DNA of 64,000 bases from Diphasiastrum complanatum (lineage: Eukaryota; Streptophyta; Lycopodiopsida; Lycopodiales; Lycopodiaceae). How positions within the stretch are numbered: the stretch's first letter is position 1; each line of letters opens with the position of its first letter. The translations under genes and the position numbers were made by a program. The stretch is taken from NCBI GenBank assembly GCA_029204225.1, contig CM055097.1:2323801-2387800 (forward strand). The letters run 5' to 3'. Below are positions 35,838 through 45,800 of this stretch, piece after piece. A model generated the notes under the pieces. It had not been told where the DNA came from, did not search any database, and saw only the letters and a program-made list of their open reading frames with translations.

Positions 35838-36312
35838 TTTTTTGTAGCAATTTGTTTCAATCCATTTGGTAGAGCCAATCAGAAGTTATAATCTTTTGAA
35901 GAGGGTTAGGTAGGGCACCTAGACCTGTGTGGACACATTTGGTTTGATCGTACCTTGCTAGTTTGACCAAAAAATTCAAGAAGAGGCTTGCCAATGTCAT
36001 CTATTTGAGATCTAGTCAACTTTTTGAGGTCATAGCCACATTGTTTCTTACAATTCCATTGTATTAGAGTGATTTTTGGATTCTTTGAGTGTTTAACATG
36101 TGCCAAAGATAGTTTGACCCAAACTTTGCCTATACTCCATCAATTGACGAGAGGTTGATCTAGTTTGAGAGAGATTGGTAGAGCTAGTCAGATCCATCTC
36201 ACATTTTGTTGCAAGATCTTGCATAGGAATTGGTAGTACACCTTTCAAGGATCCTATAGTGAGAGAGAAGCAGCATTTTATTGTCTAAATCACAAGGAGT
36301 CTTCACTATTAA
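35838..36312 (+). other. non-coding, probably leader of element B before gag
   Basis: No domain. The position immediately before the copia gag ATG at 36313 and the absence of frames fit an untranslated leader; the junction with the non-LTR element is not resolved. Confidence 0.35.
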
Positions 36313-37496
36313 ATGGCATCTATGGGTTCCTTTCTATTGGAATCTAGTGAGAGACTATCTATCTCCAACTATTCTATTTGGAAGGCTAGAATGAAGTCCA
36401 TTTTGGTCATCAAGATATGATGAAGATTGTGCTAGGACTTGAGGAAGAGCCTCAAGAGCTCCAAGAGGTCCAAAAAGAGAGCTAGGATCGCTCTACATAT
36501 CATAAAGATAAATGTTTCAAATAAATTGTTGTGTGATATTGCCTCATGTACCACATCCAAGGAGGCTTGGGACACATTGGAATTCATCTATGGTGGAAAG
36601 GTGAAAGCATACTTCACAAAGGACAAGCCAAGAGGAACGGACAAAGAGCAACATCAACATTTCATGAAGGACAAGTCAAAGGAGGAGAGTAATGAAGAGT
36701 CATCAAAAACATCAACAAGTTGCAAATCCAACAAGAAGTGCTTCCTTTGTGGCAAGAAGGGGCATTTTGCTTCTAATTATTTCAAGAAGAGAAATGATGA
36801 TAAGGTAGCAAGAGCGAATAGTTGTGGTTTCAAAATTGATGCTAATCCTTGTGGAAGTATGGCGAAAAGGAGCTTGGATCATCTCAAGGAGGAGGAAAGT
36901 GATCTACCTCTATCTATGTTCCAATATGGTGGAGCTCATGAAGATAGTGCTTTGGCAAAAGCACATGGAGAGTTATTGCCAAGGAGTTCTACTTCTCATC
37001 AATTCTCTTATGTTGTTCATTTGGATGATTTTATTTCATCATGTAGAAGCAAAGATAGTGCTATTTCATGTGACTTCTTGCTTGAAGACTTCAATTGGAG
37101 GTACCTCTTATCAAAAGTGCTTTTGATATGAAGATTGCAGTAGTTGATACTTTGGGGATCTTTAGATCCATTTTCTTTGCCAATATTCCTTTGCACATAA
37201 GGCGTAAGGAGGATCCAATTTCAATCAAGAGGATGATGGTAGGATTTTCAAATCTACCAAAATTCCAAGTGTATGATGGAGATTTTTCAAGGCTTGAGGA
37301 GGAGTCTTCTCAACACATGGTTTCAAGGGGATCTTCAAGGGGCAAGGCCGAGTCGTCGTGGCTCAAAGTTCATGGTAAAGAGAGACAAGTTTCAAGTGGT
37401 ATTCACTCCAACTATTCTCTCATGCTTCTCTTTCATTACTTGATGTGCCATCTTGCTTTTATGAGGTTTCTACATCTCATAGTTGGAGTGAGGTAA
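36313..37496 (+). pseudogene. element B copia gag, internally deleted
   Basis: Starts at ATGGCATCTATGGGTTCC (MASMGSFLLESSERLSISNY), clearly homologous to the gag start of element C, and is interrupted by a stop at 36418-36420. A second frame gives ARIALHIIKINVSNKLL and TSKEAWDTLEFIYGGK and then jumps directly to VKAYFTKDKPRG, so about 130 residues of the gag core present in element C are missing. The zinc knuckle reads CFLCGKKGHFASNYF, with Tyr in place of the last Cys ligand. After the knuckle the sequence is no longer alignable to copia pol; protease, integrase and reverse transcriptase are absent, so B is non-autonomous. Confidence 0.85.
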
Positions 37497-38200
37497 TGAT
37501 TGTCTTGTATCATGCGTCTAGTATGGTCATACTACTTGTCATTCATGGATTATATATGTTTTCAAACTACTTATAAAGCAAGTGGTTGATTCATCAAGTG
37601 TATGCTCTTGGATTTAGTAAGAGCAAGAATGAGCTTGTTGCTCATAGTTTGGAAAATCATGTTTTTACATGGTTTGAGGCAATTTGTGAACTTCTCTTGA
37701 GATTAAGTGAAGCATCCAAAGAGGATACTTACATCCTTGCACAAGTAATTAGCCTCAAAAAGATCAAGATTTCATTTTATATCAAGATTAGATCCATCAT
37801 GGATAAATTTCATAGTATGTGGACTAGTGAAGCTAGAATGCTTGATGATCAACACTTTTGCTTATCTTATGATCTTGATCTCTATGATCTTTGTGATCTT
37901 TATTAGGCATAGAAGCCTCTGATTTTTATCATGGTGCAGCCATCTTCATGCAAATGGTACTTTCAAATCAAAGATCATCATCAAGAATGGAGGAATCGCT
38001 TGGATATAGTGGCAAATTGGTGGAATACTCCTCAAAGATGTTGGCAAAAGATTTCTACCAAAGAAATTTTATCATGGATATGGTGAGGGTGCTGCTATGA
38101 TGGATCCTTTTGCTGGTTTTTTACTTCATATACATACCAAAGGATCCACTAAAAAAGGTTCCACAAACTCCTTGATTTTACCAAGCTAGTTTTTGAGGAG
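37497..38200 (+). other. element B internal region without recognised domain
   Basis: A 106-codon frame (37586-37906) with VYALGFSKSKNELVAHSLEN and IRSIMDKFHSMWTSEAR is protein-like but unassigned. The region ends TTTTTGAGGAG, a short polypurine tract abutting the 3' LTR at 38201. By position this should be the pol-to-LTR interval, but no pol motif is present. Confidence 0.45.
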
Positions 38201-39024
38201 TGTGAAAAATTGTCAAAATCTATCTTGGACATTGTACGTGTTTCTAGTTTGTGAGAAAATATCACATGTGTGGAGCATGTTCCCACATGTAGAAAAAGTA
38301 AAAATAGTTTAGTCATGTTGACTTTAGGGGTATCATAAAGATTTTGTATCAAGCATCTTGGTGTAGAACTTTGATAGGGCCAATTTTGGTAGAGGTCAAA
38401 TGGTCAAGTACACATGCTTTGTCATGATTAGGCCAAAATTCAATTGTGATGTAACTCGAGCTAGTTAGGTTGCTTACACATGTCAAGTTTAGGTTTGATG
38501 AGTGATGCACCCTATGTGGTGGCAAAAGTCAAAGGGTCCAATCATAAGCGAGAGATATGTTGGAAGGGTCCAATAAAAAATGAGGGATGTTGCATCACAC
38601 ATCCAATAGGATTAGAGAGGCTATGTTTAAGGGGTCCAATAGGAATTAAGCTTGGATCTCCTCGAGTTTCTATATGTACTTTCATTCCCTTCATTAATGT
38701 ATGAGCAATCTATGAGTTTTTGAGTCAATTTGGAGATTTGCCAATTTTGCTTGTATTGTCTTCTCTCTCTAGATGAGCCCAAAAGTAGTATTTTCTCTCT
38801 CTACCCAAGGAGAGGAGTTTGTTGGGACCTAGTTTATTTTATGAAGTCTTCCACACGTGTGAAGCACCTTTTGGTATTGAATGAATGCATGTAGAATGGA
38901 CTTTTTGCTTTAGATCTTGTTATTGATCTTGGATTTCAATCAATAGGTGATCTATAGTGCATGAGCCAAGCTTAGCAGATCAATTTCACACATTAGGACA
39001 TTCCCACATGTGTGAATTTTCACA
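38201..39024 (+). repeat. element B 3' LTR
   Basis: 824 bp from TGTGAAAAATTGTC to GAATTTTCACA; TG...CA ends. It lacks about 370 bp present in the 5' copy, joined at GGATC|TCCTCGAG. It is followed by AGTATGATCATTC, the resumption of element A's reverse transcriptase. Confidence 0.9.
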
Positions 39025-39760
39025 AGTATGATCATTCACTTTATTATAGGTTTATTGGAAATGATGTTACCATCTTGCTAATCTATGTGGATGACATCAT
39101 CTTGAGTGGTGGAAACAATCAAAATGTGGAGGATATCAAGAGTTCTCTTAAGGAGTTTGAGGTGCATGATTTTGGTAACTTGCATTACATTTTGGGAGTA
39201 AAAGTCATTAGATCTTCTCAATCTACTTTCATTTGTCAAGAGAAGTATGCTAATTCTATTCTAGAAAGATTTCATATGGTAGATGCAAAAGCTAGTGATA
39301 CACCTATGGAGTCATGTAAAGCTAACTATAAGAGGTAGTGAAGGTCCTTCAAGGACATTACTCTCTATAGAAAGCTAGTTGGTTCACCCATCTATCTAAC
39401 CAGACCAGATCTAAGCTATTGCGTTGGAAGATTGAGTCAATTCATGCAAGATCCTAGTGAGGAGCATTGGAAGCTAGGAAAATGAGTTTTGAAGTACATC
39501 ATTGGAACTTGAGATTTTGGCATATTGTATGAGGGATCATCACCTAACCTTTTTGGATTTTTACATTTGGACTATGCTGGAGATATAATGGATAGGAATT
39601 CCATTAGTTCTCATTGTATTTTCATAGGTGATGGAGCTATATCATGGATGTCGAAGAAACAAGCCACTATCTCATTGTCATCTAGTGAGGCCGAGTACAA
39701 AGCTCTTACGATAGCTCTTTGAATTTGGCATCACATGCTCTATATGTAAACAAAGGCTCT
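39025..39760 (+). pseudogene. copia element A, right part (reverse transcriptase end and RNase H)
   Basis: Resumes element A at YDHSLYYRFIGNDVTILL, with the catalytic YVDDIILSGG (about 39085), then LHYILGVKVIRSSQSTFIC, a stop at 39337-39339, [21 protein letters not shown]-type sequence in shifted frames, and RNase H from 39525 (LDYAGDIMDRNSISS, GDGAISWMSKKQ, SSSEAEYKALTIAL) to a stop at 39720. The last third of RNase H and the 3' LTR are missing. With 23726-25643 it forms one element split by B. Confidence 0.92.
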
Positions 39761-40811
39761 AAACATCAAAAGAAGAAAGGCTTGAAACAATTTGTATTGA
39801 ATTAGAAGCTGACACAGAATCAAGAGAAATTATTGAATTCACAATCGAAAAAGAAAATCTTCTGATAATGCTTGGTTTCTCTATTCTGGAGCCACTCAAC
39901 ATATGACCAGTCATCAGAAACATTTTCAGTCCTATACATCTTACAATGCAGAGAAATTTGTTCATCTTGGTGATGGTAGTACACACACCACCACGAAGGT
40001 GAAGGCATTGTAAGATTGAGTTTCTAGCATGATCAATTCAAGTTACTACCGAATGTTCTGTATGTACATAAATTGTCAACAAATCTGTTGTCAATAAGCA
40101 GAATTATTGATTTAGGTCATAGGGTATAATTCTAATTTGATCAATGCATAATTGTCGATAGGATGAATAAGATCCTCGCACTCGAAAAGAGGCATGGATA
40201 CTTATATGGATTGATTCGTTGTTATTCTGACACAAGTCAAGCCTTGAATATTTTTGTTCTAGTTAATAAAGCATTAATTTGGCACTATAAGATCACTTGA
40301 ATCATACATATGTATCGAACGTGTTTAAACAGTCCTTAGTACCTGATCTCGGTTATCTAGACAAGAAAATCAACCTCCCCATATGTCATAGCTGCATTAG
40401 AGGAAGACAAACTAGGATTCCTTTAGATTAAGTCATAAGCATGCAACAAAAGATGTTCTAGATGTTGTTCATTTAGATATATGTGGCTCAATGCAAACCT
40501 TATCATTGCTTGGTGCAAAGTACTTTATTACATTCATCGATGAATTTTCGAGAAGAACAATTGTTTATTTTATTAAGAAGAAATCGGAGGCTTTCAACCT
40601 CTTCAAACAATTCAAGGAGCGTGTAAAATTCAAAATTGGTAAAAGGATCAAAGCTCCGAGGTCAGACAACAGCAGAGAATACATCTCAACCGAATTCAAG
40701 GAGTATTGCCTTAGCAAAGACATTGAACAACAATTTTCTTTTTGGCTAAAGTTGTTTCAACTGCAAATTATATTCAATATAGTTGTGTTAATTAAAGTTG
40801 GAATACAATGA
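39761..40811 (+). pseudogene. fragment of a second copia lineage (protease to integrase)
   Basis: Starts abruptly next to element A. Frames give GATQHMTSHQKHFQSY (protease neighbourhood, Ser/Gly-Ala-Thr-X-His-Met), EKFVHLGDGSTHTTTKV, KLSTNLLSISRIIDLG, a pre-integrase stretch around 40190-40300 with many stops, and an integrase core: FITFIDEFSRRTIVYFIKKK, IKAPRSDNSREYISTEFKEY (40491-40740). The Gly-Gly after the second catalytic Asp is replaced by Ser-Arg. It ends at about 40811 without the catalytic Glu; truncated on both sides. Confidence 0.85.
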
Positions 40812-41981
40812 TCAGATTATGAAAGGGAATTCTATGACCGATAAGATTCACAGTCGTTGTGCGCTAAGCACTATGATCCTACTATGCTTCTTCAGTTGAT
40901 CTAAGATGCAACTGACAGATAAGTCAATCTCCCTATCATTTTAAATTGCTCTCACTCTCTCGATAGATTATGATTCTAGTGAGTCATATGATTTGTTATG
41001 ATACAAGGTAATAGAATCTGTTGTCTAATCACTTCTTGTAAACAATGTGTTTAACATCGAGTGTTTATAAGAAGAGACTAATCTGATCAGTACATTTTGC
41101 ATTATGACCCGTAGTCAATAGGTGAACAATGATATGTATATGCATACAATAGCATGGTCAAATAGTGACGTAGTTTGTATCGAATTCAGCATAGAAAATA
41201 CTCCATTCTGAGTGGTAGCATGATTATGGTCAATTCGATAGTTCGAGTCGATGGTCGATAGTCGATAGTTGAAGTCGATAGTCGATAGTTCGAGTTGATT
41301 CGATTGAAGTTGTTTGACTTGGACTTGAATATTGAGTGTTAGGGTCGAATTGTGTCGACCTTTGCTCTATCTTGAATATACATGTATCTCTGCAGACTGT
41401 TTAAATATGCATGTAAAATTGCAGATTGTCACGAATAACAGTTTATTTCTGCAAACTGTTATAGGCAGTGAGTATGTATAGAAGATAGGAGTTCTCAAAA
41501 TTAGGTGAGTAGGAGTATGATTAAACTCCAACACATGGGGTTTTATCCTATGCATGAAGACCTCTTTTATAAAGCGATGTAGGTGCTAGTGAAATTTAAA
41601 GAGGAATATGCCATGTGAAAAACTTGGAGAAGCGCACTTTAAACCACCATTGATAGTGGTGGGCTCCCAGCCGTCTAAGGGTGAGGAGTTACTATACCAT
41701 CCTCATGGGATATACATGACGAGTACCGAGAAAATTGGCAAAGTATAGGTATGGAATTGGCATAATTTCTCAAAAAGAGATATTGTTAAATCTCTAATGA
41801 TTTTTTATATATACACTTATAAGTAATAGTCTTCTTAATGCCAAGTGCTCAGGTTTCCTTTGTATTTTGGAGGCACCTCCCCCAACACAATGTTCATGTG
41901 GATTTTACAACCAAAATTTTACGTGATCATTCTTTTCATAATCAGCCAATCAAATGTTGACACGTAGCACATGAGTTTTCC
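40812..41981. other. no recognisable gene
   Basis: AT-rich sequence. At 41225-41310 the words GTCGATAG and GTTCGAGT repeat, and the following stretch to 41400 with GTCGACC and TCTGCAGACTGT resembles the reverse complement of 5990-6110. It may be an LTR remnant. Confidence 0.4.
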
Positions 41982-42135
41982 GGTGGAATGTGCATATGGA
42001 TAGCCAATGACGGGTTGTCAAATAGCACATAAACATGTGCTATGATAGGTTGCCAAATAGCACATGCACTTTATGGTGAAATGTGCATGTGCTATGTGGC
42101 AACTTGTCGTTGGCTGTCCACACGCACATTCCACC
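41982..42135. repeat. foldback element, about 154 bp
   Basis: Begins GGTGGAATGTGCATATGGA and ends with its inverse CACACGCACATTCCACC. The stretches ATAGCCAATGACGGGTTGTC and CAACTTGTCGTTGGCTGTCC also mirror each other, and ATAGCACATGCAC pairs with GTGCATGTGCTAT around the centre. The left arm carries an extra partial copy (AAACATGTGCTATGATAGG). Confidence 0.75.
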
Positions 42136-42685
42136 AAACAACAAAATTGACAAAAATGTAAAAAAAATTGCACTATAAATGCGAAAAAAAAATAAGAATG
42201 TGAAAAAAAATCACAAATTCTTCTTTTGAAAAAAGAAAAAGAAGGTCCATGTTTGCACGTGCGACCGTATGCCCGTACGAAAAAAACAAAACGGTCCACC
42301 TTTGCACATTGGCATTATGCAGGGGAAGGCCCTTTTCCTCTCGAACGTTTCGCCTGCTCAGCACACGCCCTAAGGCAGTGGGCCCTCCCAAGGCGGAACG
42401 CCCTCGAGGGAGGTCCATCCCCGTCACAAAAAATGGAGGAGCCTAACAAAGTGCAGATATTTCGAGAATAACTTCAAACAAATTTTTCAAGAGCACTCAT
42501 ACACTCCCTTATATGTTTTATGTATGGGTGGTGAATACGTTGTTGAGTAGAACTCTAGGAGGTGATGAATGTTCATACACGATCAATCATTCATTCATTT
42601 ATTTAGAGGAAGGTGTGAGTGGCGCTATTCTTCACCTAGAGAAACGTATAGCACGCCAACTCTATTCTGCGTCGATCCATCGATC
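42136..42685 (+). promoter_or_regulatory. upstream region of the isopropylmalate isomerase gene
   Basis: Between the foldback element and the GA-rich leader. It contains a GC-rich patch at 42290-42430 (GGGCCCTCCC, CCCTCGAGGG) and an AT-rich segment at 42480-42530. CATTTATTTAGAGG (about 42594) is a possible TATA-like site 90 bp before the leader. The transcription start cannot be fixed. Confidence 0.4.
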
Positions 42686-42834
42686 GATCAAGAGAGAGCG
42701 AGCGAGAGGGAGAGAGAGCGACCGAGAGGGAGAAGAGAGAATCTGAGAGTGTATGAGTCAGTGAATGAGCAGTACGAGTGAGTGAGGGAGCGAGAGTGTG
42801 AGTGAGTGAGTGAGTGAGATTTTGCAACGATTTC
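42686..42834 (+). promoter_or_regulatory. GA-rich 5' leader of the isopropylmalate isomerase gene
   Basis: An almost pure purine run (GAGAGAGCGAGCGAGAGGG, later GTGAGTGAGTGAGTGAG) extends to 15 bases before the ATG at 42835. GA-rich leaders are common in plant promoters and bind BPC/GAGA-type factors. There is an upstream ATG at 42750 followed in the same frame by many codons. Confidence 0.6.
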
Positions 42835-42888
42835 ATGGCTTCCGCGGCCATTGCAGCTGCTACCAATATCTGGACATCATCTACCTTT
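42835..42888 (+). CDS. IIL1: isopropylmalate isomerase exon 1 (residues 1-18)
   Basis: ATG in a good context after the purine leader; transit peptide start [18 protein letters not shown]. Donor GTAAGT at 42889; phase 0. Confidence 0.9.
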
Positions 42889-45800
42889 GTAAGTAAGCCT
42901 TTGCAAACTTCGGTGCTTGTATTTCCAAGGCTTGTTACAAACAGAATATGCTCTCATTAGATCGGTATTACTTTTTGCTGTTTGTCTAATGAAATGGCAA
43001 TTTTCTTGCAGACTGATGGAGTACTTCTCTCTTCCGCTTCCGGCTTCAATGGCTGCAAGCTCGAAAACATTAGAGCAGGCAGTATGTCCTCAAGGAGCAG
43101 CGCACTCAAAGTGTCTGCAGTCATGGCGCCCCCACAGCCTCAGCAGCGTCCGCCTAGATCGACAGGGGCGGTATACTTGCCGCTTTTTGCAGTCCTTCCT
43201 GACTTGATATATGCTGAGCGGTTTATTGAGTGTTGACAGTCAATCGTGGCTCTCATGTATAGCTTGTAAAACTTTGTTGTTTGGTCTGTCGACCAGGTCA
43301 AGCACGCAATGACTATGACTGAGAAGATCTTGGCTAGAGCTTCTGAGAAAACAAGGATCTCTCCCGGGGAGAATGTCTGGGTGAATGCAGATGTATTGAT
43401 GACACACGACGTCTGCGGTCCCGGTACAATTGGAATTTTCAAAAAGGAATTTGGAGCTGATGCCAAGGTTTGATGCTCACAAAAAAACCATTCAAAGAAT
43501 TTGTGTACGTTAGCATGGTCGACTTTCTTTCTGTGATTGAGTTCTATATGCAGTGTTCTTACTACACCTTAGTTAGTTCCCTTGAAAAGTGTATTGAGTT
43601 TGGATCTTTTGCAGGTCTGGGATCGCGAGAAGATTGTCATAATTCCTGATCATTACATTTTTACTGAGGATGAGAGAGCAAATAGAAACGTGGACATCAT
43701 TCGAGATTTTTCTCATGAACAAGGGATTAAGTATTTTTATGACATTACAGATCGCAGTGATTTTAAGGTAAGTATCCTTGTAAATGGTGCTGTTTGTGTT
43801 TTATGTGTTATGGAAGGGACCGGCAGAATGTCATCTGCCCAGGTTCCTGCCATTGTATAATGGATAGTTGAAGTTTTTCACATGACCATTATGAAACAAA
43901 ATCTGCATTTGAAAAACATAATCGACTTTACAAAAACTGTGGGTTGCGGGAGTGCTGCCCATTCAGCGTTTTGCATGTTGGATTGAATCGCGGTTCGAAC
44001 CATCGAATCAGTCGGGCAGGTTCGAACCGGCCTGTTGAAAAAATGGCCCGAACCGCGCCAATGCACCATTCCAGCAGAGAGAGAGAGAGAGAGAGAGAGA
44101 GAATGTGCAACTGCATGCAGCATTTACAACAAACTTACCCATATACGGTTTGAGTACATCAGTCATCAACATCATGAATGTAGCTAGGGCGTTAGTTAAA
44201 CCAAAGGGCATCGCAAGATACTCATAATGACCAAACCGAGTTCGGAAGGCAGTTTTATGAACATCCTCTTCACGAACTCTAACATGATGATACCCACTCT
44301 TCAAGTCTATCTTACTAAATACAATAGCACCATGAAGGGCATCAAGCAAATCATCAATACGTGGCATAGGATATTGATGCTTAATAGTAATCTTATTAAG
44401 GCCTCGATAATCCACACACATATGCCAAGATCTGTCCTTCTTTTTTACTAGAATAATCGGCGAGGCAAAAGATGAGAAGCTAGGCCTAATCTGCCCATGT
44501 GCAAGATAGTCCTCTAGCATCTTCCTCACCTCCTCTTCCTCTCTCAAACTCATTCTATAAGGTGGTCTATTTATAAGACAAGATCCGGGAATAAGCTCAA
44601 TCTTGTGTTCAACATCCTATTAGGCGGTAATGCAGATGGCAAATCATCAATAAACACATATGCAAACTCACTCCTTATTTCACGGTCTAGGTTGGCTGAA
44701 GTATTGTCTTGCACCTGCCACATGCTACTCTCACTAGTACTAGTAGTCATATCCAGCAGAAAACAAACATACCTACCTTCACAGCTTACCTTACGCAACT
44801 GCGTAACTGAGACTAGTGATCATGGAGGCACATCCCACTCACCACAGAAGGAATAAAGCTTTCCACCACGCTGAAACTCATACACATGAGTATCCTAGGC
44901 TATGTAAGGCTTCCGCATTGCGTGCCACCACATCCCCATAATGACATCAAAGCGCGCCAAACGAGTTATGTCAAAATCCAACTCGTCAGAATAACTCTGA
45001 ATAGTTAAAGGCATATTCACAGCCTTCGTGTCCCAAATCTCTGTACCCTTTCCATCAGCCATCTCGACTGTGTATTGGTACTTGGACAGTTGTGTGCTCA
45101 TTTTTAACTTCTTAACAAGAGTTGAATTTATGACATTATTCGAGGACCCAGTGAACTAAAATACTTCTACCATAGAGCTATCCACGCATAACTATCAAAG
45201 AAGTGTCAGGAAATTGATACCCATGTTGTGCAACTTTCGATAGCGTCACTGGAGGAGCCGTGTCCACCTTCCGCACCACAAAAACATTCATCAAACAAGG
45301 AACATTAGGATTAGCTTTTGGGAAGATCTCTTCCACTTCCATTGGTTGATGCTGCTGCTCTACTTGAAGATTATAGGTGGTTCTCATCTGGTTTCATGGA
45401 CATTCCTTCCATCGATGTTGTCCCAAGCATCCAAAGCATAGATTCCTCTTTTTGCCCTCTCTTGGTCCTGCGGTGACAACATAGAGCGTTGACCCCCTTG
45501 GACATATACAACCCTGAACTTCTTGAATTTGCGCTTACCCCAAGGCATTTGGACCCCTTGGGCTTGACCACTCGAGGTTCCTGCAGCTGGTTCATGGGAC
45601 TTCTTCCCATCTTCATAATAAATAGCCATCTGAATGGCCGTCCCATCTTCCTTTCGCACAAAAGGCCGCAAACTCTCCCTGAGTCCTTCGATGAAATAAA
45701 ACACTTGTAAATACGGAATTCAACTCAAAGCACACCAAAGTAGGCACCAAATATCCACTTTATTGATTTCTCTTCAAAGTACATGGCAAGCTACCAACAT

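Noticed and set aside
43985-44065. GGTTCGAACC twice in inverted context (B-box-like), a second SINE candidate
   Set aside because: No A box at the right distance and no target duplication; the motif is a short palindrome and could arise by chance.
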